DNA of 20,710 nucleotides from Chara braunii (lineage: Eukaryota > Streptophyta > Charophyceae > Charales > Characeae), in assembly GCA_003427395.1 (NCBI GenBank), contig BFEA01000015.1, positions 1,137,117 through 1,157,826 on the forward strand, in the 5' to 3' direction. Positions 1 to 8,369 of this stretch are shown one piece after another. How positions within the stretch are numbered: the stretch's first letter is position 1; each line of letters opens with the position of its first letter. Below the pieces are notes generated by a model. That model saw only the letters and a program-made list of their open reading frames with translations, ran no database searches and was not told the origin of the DNA. A program made the translations under genes and the position numbers.

Positions 1-77
1 TTTTTTTTTCATCGCCCTTGTTTGGCGAACAGAGCTCAGGGTGTGCGCCACATCGCCCAGTGATTGTTGCTCTTCGA

Positions 78-179
78 GTACCGTCTTCACCCGAATAGAA
101 CACCCGGTCATTATAGGTGCATTTGGCACAACTTTCTGTCAAGATGCAGCGATAATGACCGGCCGTGGGAAGACTGTAG
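78..179. mobile_element. Miniature inverted-repeat element, TA family, copy 1 (decayed)
   Basis: About 100 bp with imperfect inverted ends. The left end starts TACCGTCTTCACCCGAATAG and the right end, read in reverse, starts CTACAGTCTTCCCACGG; both continue into a shared CGGTCATTAT block. The left half matches the element at 7668-7778 closely, so this is a dispersed family. No TA duplication is visible at the present borders and the right end is diverged, so this copy is older. It has no coding capacity and would have been moved by a transposase encoded elsewhere. Confidence 0.8.
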
Positions 180-280
180 CCCTGCTGGTGCTGCTGTTGG
201 CAGAGGTAGTGGTGCGTATTCCCTTGACGAGCACGAACGAGGAAATATTGTAAAATCATACTGAAATAGTAAAATGTAAA

Positions 281-603
281 CTAGGCTACCAGAGTGGCCC
301 GGGGTCACTTGCCCGGCCGGGCCAAAAAACAATTAAAATATATATCCTCGTTTGTTGTCCTCTTCTCTCTCTCTGCCTACGGTTTACCGGGCAGTTCTGT
401 TTGTGACGGTATATATATATATATATATAATACTTATATATTTTAATTTGGTGAGTAATTTTGATGTGACCCTGAGGCAAACGTTGTTCAGTTTATTTTT
501 CTGCATAACAAAGTTTTTTTTTTTTTTTTTTTTTTTTGGGACCTTCCTTGGTCCTTGCACGGGCTGGCCACCCGGGACCCGGGCGGCCCGGCTGGTAGCC
601 TAG
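281..603. mobile_element. hAT-like non-autonomous DNA transposon with 8-bp target duplication
   Basis: A 323-bp element bounded by a perfect 12-bp terminal inverted repeat (CTAGGCTACCAG at 281-292, CTGGTAGCCTAG at 592-603). It is flanked by identical 8-bp direct repeats AATGTAAA at 273-280 and 604-611. Eight-base target duplications are the hallmark of the hAT superfamily. GC-rich subterminal stretches at both ends also pair in part (GGCCCGG-type blocks). The interior holds a TA run (410-429) and 24 consecutive T (514-537). No transposase is present, so it is a passenger element. The intact duplication suggests a fairly recent insertion. The hAT assignment rests on duplication length only. 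Confidence 0.8.
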
Positions 604-611
604 AATGTAAA

Positions 612-840
612 CATAATTAGTATAGTCATCATACGGCGTTGAAATTGCTTCGTCCTCGTCTTCCCCTCACGAATCATCTGGAACCTCTCCATGGATCCGT
701 TGGCTTGCCAATCTCTTCGCTTCATCGCTCACTGCCAGTCCCAACACAAATGCCGCCTGCCAAGTCCCTCTCTCTACAGCGCTGCATGCCACACTAGCAA
801 AAGAATGCTAGAACTTGAGAAGACAATGTCCATCTTCTGA
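612..840. other. Non-coding stretch, nothing recognised
   Basis: I see no coding frame of substance, RNA gene or repeat here. Together with 968-1238 it separates the hAT-like element from the TTAA-flanked element. Confidence 0.4.
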
Positions 841-967
841 AGCAGCATGGATGATGGATTCTTCTTCAATCAGGACCACATTCACACCCTGAAGATATGG
901 GTGTCAATGTGGTGGTGATTGAAGTTTAGGGTGTGAATCTGGTCGTGATGTACGTCTCCATGCTGCT
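841..967. repeat. Three-part foldback, possible hairpin precursor
   Basis: The outer arms AGCAGCATGGA (841-851) and TCCATGCTGCT (957-967) are perfect reverse complements. Inside, a 23-nt segment at 868-890 (AATCAGGACCACATTCACAC...) can pair with 899-920 in a short-loop form (about 19 of 22 positions) or with 928-950 in a long-loop form (about 20 of 22). The same strand therefore has two competing partners within one larger hairpin. Arm lengths fit a small-RNA precursor or a tiny foldback element. There is no evidence of expression. Confidence 0.6.
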
Positions 968-1238
968 CATTGGCTTTACAAGCTGTACCAATATTGTACT
1001 AGCGCGGCATGACGCATTACGGGTTGTGTCCCCCCTCCTCCTCTGTTTGAATCCCCAGTAGACGACCCCACCCTTCCAGAAAAGAAATTGTGAGCAGCCA
1101 TGTCCGAACTTTTCCGGGCCCGGGGCTGCCCGACCACAATGGCTGGTGGCAGCAGGCAGAAAAGAAAAAAAGTGTGCTGCTGGCGGTTCGGAAAAGCCTG
1201 GCGTGCAGTGCCGCGCCTCCAGGCCTGGTTGTGCTGGT
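968..1238. other. Non-coding stretch, nothing recognised
   Basis: Mixed-composition DNA with no convincing reading frame, RNA gene or repeat beyond short simple-sequence runs. Confidence 0.4.
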
Positions 1239-1275
1239 GGTGGTTTAAAGTTTAAACTTTAAAGTTTAAACCACC
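1239..1275. repeat. Nested palindrome at the left edge of the TTAA-flanked element
   Basis: GGTGGTTT (1239-1246) faces AAACCACC (1268-1275) across alternating AAAGTTT/AAACTTT heptamers, with a perfect 14-base palindrome AAAGTTTAAACTTT at 1247-1260. GGTGGT followed by TTAA at 1239-1248 has the form of an outward-facing end of the same element family. It may be the remnant of a second copy or an end duplication abutting the intact one. Confidence 0.6.
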
Positions 1276-1427
1276 GGTACTTGGCCCAGTTATTGGCCAC
1301 GGAAAAAGAATAAGGGTAGAAACATTTTTAGTTGGATGAATTTGGGCGCTCCTGTAGTGGCCCGTACGTTTCTTAAAAAAGTCGTGGCTTGTTAACGGGC
1401 ACGACTTTAGGATGTACTTCTGGTGGT
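1270..1427. mobile_element. TTAA-flanked miniature element, copy A
   Basis: A 158-bp element starting ACCACCGGTACTTGG and ending with the inverted equivalent GGTGGT. It sits exactly between TTAA at 1266-1269 and TTAA at 1428-1431. The element at 4538-4687 is the same sequence in the opposite orientation, including an internal block that reads GGGCGCTCCTGTAGT here, and it is also bounded by TTAA on both sides. TTAA target duplication is typical of piggyBac-type transposition. The short inverted ends (about 15 bp with mismatches) and lack of coding capacity make it a non-autonomous passenger. Superfamily is inferred from the target site only. Confidence 0.75.
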
Positions 1428-1431
1428 TTAA

Positions 1432-2070
1432 CAAACTCTGTGTCTGTATTCGAATTACGGGACGTGGTGCTCAAGGCTGTCCATCAATCCAGAGGAGACT
1501 GATGACTCTCCAGCCGGACACCGGTGCAGAGCTCCTCGTCCCCACAGTTCGGAGGCGGATAAATATATGATAGGAAAATCCTACACTGCGCCGCCAAGAA
1601 AAGGGCCAAAAAAAGTGATGTTGCGGCATTGCTGCCAGACAGTTCATCGACGCGAGCAATAAAGCCGCCGGACGAGCGGCCCGACGGTTTCGTTGACACT
1701 TTTGTTGATGCTTATGACAGAGGAATCTTCTCCCTCCTCTCCCCCCCCCTCCTCTTCTCTTTTGAGCCATCAGTTCATACGAGCCTAAGTTGATGAAGCT
1801 GCCTTCCAAGGCTCGGGACCTGTGGTGCTTTACAGTCTGACATGACCCCTCCTTTCCTTTTTCTTTTACTTTTTGTTTTAAAAAAAGCACTGCTCACATT
1901 ACCTTCTTTGGTTAGTAAATGGAGGTGGTGGTGTTTTGGTTCAATGGTGGCATCTTTTTTTTCTTGTGTGTGTGTGTTTCTTTTTTACCATTGGTGGCAT
2001 CTCTTGGTTGCACCTTGGACAACAGGGATCGCTGCTTCTGACAATACGTTCAGGCAAGACGAGGTTGCGT

Positions 2071-2072
<2 letters not shown>
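1432..2072. other. Non-coding stretch, nothing recognised
   Basis: Several open frames on both strands overlap one another here. Their predicted proteins are low in complexity or driven by simple sequence (C/T and T-rich runs around 1730-1900 and 1950-1985). I see no domain or motif that would justify a gene call. Confidence 0.4.

Positions 2073-2103
<31 letters not shown>
2073..2103. repeat. Poly-A tract, 31 bases
   Basis: An uninterrupted run of A. It could be the tail of a retroposed sequence on the + strand, but I could not recognise a body or flanking direct repeats. Similar runs at 2374-2399 (T with one G), 2640-2660, 2734-2749 and 2812-2828 make this a homopolymer-rich interval. Confidence 0.85.
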
Positions 2104-2104
<1 letters not shown>

Positions 2105-2926
2105 ATCAAAGTTGAGTAAACACATCCTGAGTCACGGCGGGAGTTTCAGAAAGACGGCATAAAAAGGGAAAAAATAGCGGCATGTCTGGACTCAGGCGCC
2201 CGCCTGCACACCACGGCCTGCCCCTGCCATTGTAAAGTACTGCACCTGGCTGAACTGTCGGCTTGTGTTGTAGACTGCCTGTTTGAATGGAACTTGGATC
2301 TCTTGACACGGCGGCCCATATGAGGTTCTTTTGAATCTTTTCCCTATTAGGAAATCGATGCGCTTTCTTTCTTTTTTTTTTTTGTTTTTTTTTTTTTTTG
2401 GTGACGGGGGAACTTGATTCTTGAGTGTGACGTAGTTGCCAATTTGGAAAAACGTTGATTACAATTTGTTTGGAGAAAATAGATTGTGGTAGGGCTCTCA
2501 GCTGTGCGCTACCTGCTCGCCACCTCAAAAAAAAAAAACTGGGCCCATCACCGTCAGATGTGGGTGGTCTCGAGCATGACAGACAGCATTACCACCTCTA
2601 AAGTTGGTTTGCTGCACCATACATGGTCTGTATCCCTCAAAAAAAAAAAAAAAAAAAAAAATTGTGGATGAAATGAGGGATGGAGTAGGCACTTGTCAGA
2701 CACTCAGATCCCGTCCCCAATTCAATTGATTGAAAAAAAAAAAAAAAAGAATGACATTGCAGCACCTGTTTTGCTCGCCTACTGCTGTAAACAAGGGTGC
2801 TACTGATCCTTGTTTTTTTTTTTTTTTTAAGGCTAGCTACTTATCCTTTGCAATCTTTTTTTTCTTTTTCTTTTTGTTCTTTAAAAAGACCTAGCCTCTG
2901 GCTACTACTGGCGGGTGGGTGGGGGC
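2104..2926. other. Homopolymer-rich non-coding stretch
   Basis: It contains at least four further A or T runs of 12 bases or more, separated by unremarkable sequence. Open frames crossing it encode polylysine or polyphenylalanine and are artefacts of the homopolymers. Confidence 0.6.
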
Positions 2927-2957
2927 GGGGGGGGGGGGGGGGGGGGGNGNGGGGNGN
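2927..2957. repeat. Poly-G tract with unresolved bases
   Basis: About thirty G residues interrupted by undetermined bases at 2948, 2950, 2955 and 2957. The true length and sequence are uncertain. It lies at the 5' side of the SINE-like repeat, and the corresponding head of the related copy near 19,820 has only a short G run, so the tract looks like an expansion or sequencing artefact. Confidence 0.85.
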
Positions 2958-2976
2958 TGGTAAAAGCACCTCCCTC

Positions 2977-3070
2977 TAGTAGACATACCGCTGGCCACTC
3001 CAATCTATCGGTGGAGAGCTGCACCTGCTGGAAACCGGATCCAGCATCCCATAAAAAATATCAATAAACC
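2977..3070 (+). repeat. SINE-like short repeat, copy 1
   Basis: The core ATCTATCGGTGGAGAG, CACCTGCTGGAAA, then CAGCATCCCATAAAAAATAT also occurs in diverged form on the - strand inside 19669-19841. That second copy sits between 11-bp direct repeats and interrupts a LINE. The segment GCTGGA...TCCAGC (3026-3046) forms a hairpin. A dispersed short repeat with direct-repeat flanks and an A-rich 3' part suggests a SINE, but I cannot identify convincing polymerase III A and B boxes, so the origin of the head is open. Confidence 0.6.
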
Positions 3071-3599
3071 AGGACCAGGGCCATTGCCCGGCTTCTGCTA
3101 GATGATGTCACGTAATGCAGAAAGTGAGGTTGCTTACGGCTGGGGTTGTCGGGGGGCCCTGGGTCCCAGGCTGCTGCAACCTCCTGTGGCCTGTAGGAAA
3201 GAGAGGAAAAAGATCGTGGGATGCAGATTGGGGTCTGGGCTGTGTTTTGCAGACTTCATTGAATTTCCACAAGGGATAAGGTGATAAGGAGTGAGGCGGA
3301 AATAGGTCTGGGAAGTCCGATGCAGGTTTGAGGGGGTGCTCAGGTCGACCTTAGTCGGGTCCTTATGTACCAGCCTGTACCCCCTGACTATTGCTTCGTG
3401 CTGGCCGCAGGCAGTCAGGCTTGCTTGTCTTTTGCTGCTGCTGCTCCTGAAGGACCCCCGTCCATGCCACCGACGCAATCCAGCCCCCCGCGCGCTCCCC
3501 AGCACCATTCTTTGCAGAATTGTACGTGAGTTTGTGTGATGTCCTTTACTCTGGTTACTACTCGTATTATCCTTTATAGATAGCTAATCCCTTCCTATA
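3071..3599. other. Non-coding stretch upstream of the retroelement, possible 5' untranslated region
   Basis: No domain is recognisable on either strand. It directly precedes the zinc-knuckle frame that starts at 3600 and could include that element's leader or promoter. No LTR start, TG...CA boundary or target duplication was found to fix the element's left edge. Confidence 0.4.
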
Positions 3600-4079
3600 A
3601 TGCATTCACCTCCAGTATGCCACTATTATCGAAGACCTGGGCACTTTATCTGGGAATGTCGAACCAGGGTGTGTGACACGGAGCAGCAAGCGAACCAGGC
3701 TAGCCCGGCGAATCAAGGGAACCAGCCGTCATCATCGAATGTAGCTCCAATCTTGCTGCCTCCAGGAACCATCGTTCCATGCCGAGCACCATCAAACGAC
3801 GTAGGAAACAACCGGGGGTCTGGAGGGTACAATGGAGGATTTGGTGGTCATTACAACAATGGATACAACGGTCGGGACAACGGCGGGTACAACGACGGGT
3901 ACAATGGCGGATACAACAGCGGGTACAACGGCGCATACAACAATGGCTATCGCAGGTCGTGGCAACCTGAACAAAAGGAGAAGGTGGAGAAGATGCGGAA
4001 CTGGACGTCTGAGGAGATGAAGAAAGGGAGCAGGTTAAAAAGGAGAAAGAAGAGGCAGCTAAGAAGGAAGAAGAAGTGA
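3600..4079 (+). pseudogene. Gag-like zinc-knuckle / GYN-repeat protein of a decayed retroelement
   Basis: A 159-codon open frame. Residues 7-20 have zinc-knuckle spacing CX2-X-X4HX4C, but the second cysteine is Tyr10 (TAT where TGT is expected), so the metal site is broken. Residues 30-60 are Gln/Asn/Pro-rich. Residues 72-118 are a run of GYN-type repeats encoded by 12-base DNA repeats (GG-TAC-AAC-like). The C-terminal part is Lys/Glu-rich. The frame ends early: from about 4025 the charged coiled-coil continues in a different frame, which points to a small indel. Such a protein would bind the element's RNA in a ribonucleoprotein particle. The RT region downstream on the same strand suggests one former unit. 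Confidence 0.6.
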
Positions 4080-4533
4080 AGAAGGCAAAAGAGCTCGAGG
4101 AGAAAAATCTCGCAGGGGTGAAAGAGAAAGAGGACTTCAAAGCAAGTATTGGACAGATGGTTGAAGGACAAATGAGGCGAAGGAAGGTGGGAGAAGGAGA
4201 ACGGCTGCCAGCAACAACAACTGGGGGAGGTCCGAAGGAGAACAGAGGCCGAGGCACAGAAGAATCAGACACATGATGAGCACAAGAAAAAGGATGAAGA
4301 AATGGCTAGACTAAACAAAACAGGCTATGGCGGAACTCCAAAGGCGCTCGTGTCGCAGCAGCCAGACGGAACAAGAGCTCACGATGCTACCAACGATTAA
4401 TCAGCATCTGAGTCTGATTCGAGATGTTAATAGGTGGAACAACTGAAAATGGGGACGAGACGACCATCTGGAGGTGCTTCAAAGACTTTAAAGGAAAAAA
4501 TGAAGGGTCCAAGTGAGCCTACGCCTGCTTATG
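4025..4533 (+). pseudogene. Charged coiled-coil segment of the same retroelement, frameshifted
   Basis: Reading in the frame of 4076, the segment from about 4028 is rich in Lys and Glu (KKEKEEAAKKEEEVKKAKEL and onward) with coiled-coil character, continuing to about 4200. After a further frame change it continues as DEHKKKDEEMARLNKTG near 4275-4325. Stops follow around 4398-4435. It ends at the TTAA site where the miniature element at 4538-4687 is inserted. I take it as the middle of the zinc-knuckle protein, decayed by at least two frameshifts. The coiled coil would serve self-association; that role is inferred. Confidence 0.5.
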
Positions 4534-4537
4534 TTAA

Positions 4538-4687
4538 ACCACCAGTACTTCCTAGAGTCATGCCCGTAAATGCGCCCGCTTTTAGGAAACGTACGGGCTA
4601 CTACAGGAGCGCCCAAATTCATTCGACTAGAAATGTTTTTACTTTATTTTTTTTCCGCGGCCGATAGTTGGGCCAAGTAGTAGTGGT
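4538..4687. mobile_element. TTAA-flanked miniature element, copy B
   Basis: A 150-bp element starting ACCACCAGTACTTCC and ending AGTAGTAGTGGT, between TTAA at 4534-4537 and TTAA at 4688-4691. Its reverse complement aligns along its length with 1270-1427, including the shared block ATGAATTTGGGCGCTCCTGT. It has landed inside the coding part of the decayed retroelement and so is younger than that element. Short open frames crossing it come from the repeat and have no coding meaning. Confidence 0.78.
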
Positions 4688-4691
4688 TTAA

Positions 4692-5590
4692 GCTAGCAAA
4701 AACTTATAGGAGAATGAGGCATCCCATTTTTTACTTATTTTCAAAGATTAGTGCCAAAATAGGCGCTTTGTTCAAGGATATGGCGGAAAGGGAGGTGCAT
4801 AGGTTGAAAGAGAGGATTGATCGGATTGGTGCTACAACAACACGTATACACACATCATCGAGTCTAAAGAGGAAAAGACTAGCGGGGAAGAGTAGTTCGT
4901 CAGTTAGTTTGAGAATTTGGCTCAGCAAAGCAACAAGCCCAAGTAAAAGTGGAGAGACAAGCGATAAAGTGCAAACAAATGTAAAATTCGTGAAGATGAG
5001 TAACGAGGATCGAAAAGGCTTTTGGTGAAGGGTATGTTGAGAACTCGTGAAATTAAAAAAAAAAAAAGATCGAGAAATTGTGCACTGAAGAAAAGCTGGA
5101 GTAAGTCACAATCAAGGCGTCGGCCACTAAGATTGCAAATATCTACACAGAGCGCGCCTTTGGCAAACGTAACAATCAGCGGACAATCGGTAAAGAGGAT
5201 TCCGATGAACAAGAGGATTCATAAGAATATGACGGATTGGCAGTTGGAGGCGAACATGACAAGGACGATGATGCAAACAACGAAGGATGCTAGGACCAGC
5301 TACCGAGTGTTGGTGAGATTAATGAACTTGCTCTTACTTGTAGGAATTCGCGCGAAAATGGAACCCTACAAAAGGAGGGAAAGATTAACAATGTTTTTAT
5401 TGGTCGTTATCTTCTTTATTCTTCTTCGACAGATTCCATGGTGTGAAAAACTTCTTCTCTATATCCCCCATCTCTTTTTCGTGGGTTATGATTTTTTGTC
5501 ATGCCCTGATCCACTTATTTATATGTTCTATGTTGGTTGTCCAGGTAGATCACTTCGACATAAATTCTTCGTTAAATCAACATGCTAGAC
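4692..5590 (+). pseudogene. Middle part of the decayed retroelement
   Basis: Two main open stretches remain (4714-5028 and 5022-5588) but the coding signal jumps between frames. 4760-4850 encodes ALFKDMAEREVHRLKERIDR, a continuation of the charged helical region. 4860-4960 is Lys/Ser-rich. Near 5068-5160 another frame reads KIEKLCTEEKLE, a stop, then IKASATKIANIYTERAFG. 5205-5290 reads as an Asp/Glu-rich segment in that frame. From memory this order resembles linker regions between the coiled coil and RT in retroelement proteins seen in Chara. I cannot confirm that here. Multiple stops and shifts show it is not functional. Confidence 0.4.
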
Positions 5591-5734
5591 CATCGGTTAT
5601 ACCAATGGCTACGACACAATAAAGTAGGAAGTTATGTAGCTATACCTATTGCTTCTATTAGTAGTGATCAGTTACTCTCAGCGGAGTCCTTTTTTATTCA
5701 AATTTTAATCATTTTTTAAGTTTTATTCTGACCC

Positions 5735-6900
5735 GTGCAAGACGACGGGAGCGGAGAAAGCAAAGACTGGGAAAACGAGAATGGGAAGGGAAAAGATCGG
5801 GAAATAGGGATATACTCAATATCGTGTCAAAGACACAGTCGATCCTTTGTTTTGAGTCATCTGCAGGGCCTTGTTTTCACTAGTCTACTCAAAATCTTGG
5901 ACACATGCTTTCAAAGACACGTTGAGACAGTGATGGTTGAATGTACAGACGGTGATGCATTGTCTGACAAATGGTAAATACTCAAAAGATATTATGGATC
6001 GTCAGTAGGATAGGAGTGGGATAGAGTTGTTTAGACATTGCAGGGTAAAGATAGCACCGAGGGTCAATTTGTTATTCGAGAAGATTTCAAGATATTGCTC
6101 AAAGTGAAAGTAAAGAATGAACTTACGAACTTGTTGAGAAATCCCTTGGCATGCAAGAAGTTTTACTATGAGCCACCGGATAGGCTCGTTCAGCTATACG
6201 ATTGCGTTAGATTCTTCCTTAGGAAAGAAAGTCGATGAAATCTTCGAGCGAAGATAGGTCGTGTTGTTAAGAATACGTTTTCGTTGAAGCTTAGGATTAG
6301 AGTAACGATATGTATTCCCTACCATTCCGTTTGATTCAACTCTTTCGAAGAAGAAGGTAAGAGATTTTGTGTATCTACTGTTAGGACATCATCAATAAGA
6401 TACACACTTCAACATATTATTTTCCGTAAGCTTAGAGTAGTATGGGTTTAATAAGTTAGTGAGAGATTTATTACACAATTTCTGAAGCTTTGCACGAAGG
6501 GCTGGATCTTCCGAGATGTGACAGTCACGTGTCCGTTGAATTCGGTGAGCTCAGTGAGATTCTGGCGGTAACAAGGAATAGTAAAAACAGCGTTTATCCC
6601 GGGTTTCGTCAAAATCTGAGCAAACTGAGGGCTGAGTAATATCCAAGTATTTTTTTAATTTCTGATGTCGATCTACGTGCTTGTTTTGTTAATAAGTGTG
6701 GTCAGAATTGTACAACATATTCGCGGGATGGTATATCAGTCATTTTTGTTGGGTTCGTCATTTGCTCTATTGATCATAATAGAGGATGGAAGGGACACCT
6801 ACGTGCTGTCCACCTGTTTTTCAAAAAGAATGGATGTTCTGTTTACAAAGAATGTGGGTTTGGATAAGGTGGGGAGGAGGAGTAGATAGTCAACGAGATA
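5735..6900 (+). pseudogene. Pre-RT region of the decayed retroelement
   Basis: Short open frames at 5735-5977, 6038-6238 and 6665-6889 are separated by stops and frame changes. Readable pieces are LTNLLRNPLACKKFYYEPPD (about 6125-6185), RVVKNTFSLKLRIRV (about 6258-6303) and LDLPRCDSHVSVEFGEL (about 6502-6552). They lie in the right order and strand to be the protein upstream of the RT. I do not recognise a named domain. The next piece (6660-6840) reads in a shifted frame as RACFVNKCGQNC and similar. This is best treated as eroded coding sequence rather than independent small genes. Confidence 0.4.
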
Positions 6901-6969
6901 AAAAAATGTTACGGGGAGCTAGGATTTGGGGAACTTGCCTCATTCAATAAGCAAGGGTAGCTGGGTAGA

Positions 6970-7667
6970 ATGTATGTGATACCAAAGCATAAGTGGCAAC
7001 CAATTTGCCCGTCCTTCTCTGACCGATTAGTCTGCATGAGTAGAGTTGTGTTGAAGGTTGTTAATCACCTGATGTGGTCTCTGCCGCAAAAGTCACGCTT
7101 TAATCTACGATGTCCCAATGATATGATTCAAAGACAGAAGGAGTTTAATAACAGTATTGGGGAAGGGGAAGATGTAATAGCCTTGAGTTTCAATGTTAAA
7201 GAGATGTTCATGACTCTGCCTCATTTTTTCATAATCAAAGCGGTGGAATGGTTGGTCAACACTTACGAAGAAAAAGGTTATCCAGACGTCTTTGTCAAAA
7301 GAGGTCGTGACAGGGAAACGCAAGATTTCTCCAACAGGTTTTGTGCGGGTGAGATTCTCGATGCTAGTAACAATGGTAGCTTTCGACCTAAATAATACCT
7401 ATACCTCAACCATGGGTGTTGTCTTGAAATAGAAGGTGGGTATTCCAATGGGGAAGTCTTCCAGTTCGGCACTTGCTTGTCCGTTATGTGCGTACAACGA
7501 GTTTGAGTTTTTGACACAATTAGGGAGAGAGTGAAAGTTGTTGTTTGGGATGAGGTTTGTTGACGTCGTGTCTGTTTTTTCAAAATGTCGGCGAGGCTCA
7601 AATTATTCAGAATAGACTGAATGAGTTTAGGAACTGTTATGATGACACAATCTTGTTAGGAAGTTTA
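6970..7667 (+). pseudogene. Reverse transcriptase, probable Penelope-like family, inactivated
   Basis: The frame at 6970-7395 holds WQPICPSFSD (WRPI-type start), LPQKSRFNLRCPNDM, then motif A as SFNVKEMFMTLPH, where the expected catalytic Asp is Asn (codon AAT at 7192-7194). After a stop at 7395 the RT continues in another frame with motif B, GIPMGKSSSSALACPLC, at 7439-7489, and motif C as MRFVDVVS at about 7550-7573, where the second Asp of the usual xxDD box is Val. A further shift gives EAQIIQNRLNEFRNCYDDTI near 7593-7652. The GIPMG motif B and WRPI block fit a Penelope-like RT better than LTR or L1 RTs. That family call is from memory. Two catalytic aspartates are lost, so it cannot be active. 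Confidence 0.65.
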
Positions 7668-7778
7668 CTACCGTCTTCACCCGAATAGAACGCTCGGTCA
7701 TTATCGCTGCATCTGGACCGAAAGTTGTGATAAATACAGTTATAATAATCGAGTGTTCTATTCGGGTGAAGACGGTAG
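7668..7778. mobile_element. Miniature inverted-repeat element, TA family, copy 2
   Basis: 111 bp with perfect 24-bp terminal inverted repeats (7668-7691 and 7755-7778, starting CTACCGTCTTCACCCG). It is flanked by TA at 7666-7667 and 7779-7780, the duplication typical of Tc1/mariner-type transposition. Pairing continues with mismatches for about 20 more bases on each side, leaving a short unpaired centre, so a transcript would fold into one long hairpin. It interrupts the retroelement just after the RT motifs. It has no coding capacity and is related to 78-179. Confidence 0.85.
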
Positions 7779-8300
7779 TAGCAGTGACACCTGGGAATTC
7801 TTGGGCTTGTATAGTTAAAGTTTTTTATCGATCAAGGAAGGTACTATGTGCATCCACTCACAAGAACGAGAGGTTCATTTGACTTCATTATTCATCAAGG
7901 TCTTCTATTTCAGCGTCTACAGGACTTTTCGTCCTGCTCATACAAACTTCAAAAGATGTTGGTTATTACCTCATGTTTGCACAGAGTAGAAGCACTCAAC
8001 ACAATGCCAAGTGCAGATGATTTTTTTCTGTTTATATAAATTATATTAAAAATGGAGCTGTAATAGATAGAGAGTGTTTCCAAACTGTTACTTCGACAAT
8101 TGCCTGAGGAATTTCTCTATCGGAATGAATGATTGCGGGAAACATAGGGTTTGTTTTACTTATTGAAAACGGTGACAAAATCTTATGACTAACGGACTCG
8201 TTTGCGCTTCGTAAGGATTGGCATCCTGACTTCGAACAGGCTACTTCCGAAGTCAGTTAGAACTATTGAAAACTCTTTATTTTTTTCTTGAGAATTATTG
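7779..8300 (+). pseudogene. Post-RT remnant of the decayed retroelement
   Basis: A 63-codon open frame (7848-8039) and a later stretch reading PEEFLYRNE near 8104-8130 follow the TA element on the same strand. They are probably the C-terminal part of the RT protein. I see no GIY-YIG endonuclease motif, which many Penelope-like elements carry downstream of RT, so that domain is absent, decayed beyond reading, or was never part of this family. The right boundary of the element is not defined. Confidence 0.35.
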
Positions 8301-8369
8301 CCCTGGCCTCGAACTGAGAACCTTTGATTCCGGTTTTTGATAGAGGTAGATGAATGGGTGCATTTCGAC

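Noticed and set aside
1471-1890. 139-codon - strand frame
   Set aside because: It crosses C/T-rich and T-rich simple sequence, overlaps other frames and shows no domain.
2977-3070. tRNA gene
   Set aside because: It has a small hairpin but no cloverleaf and no convincing A or B box; better explained as a dispersed short repeat.
4434-4667. A 77-codon frame similar to a frame at 1252-1434 (shared RTGxYRSAQIH), which could suggest a conserved small protein
   Set aside because: Both frames lie across the two copies of the TTAA-flanked miniature element; the shared protein sequence is only the repeat read in translation.
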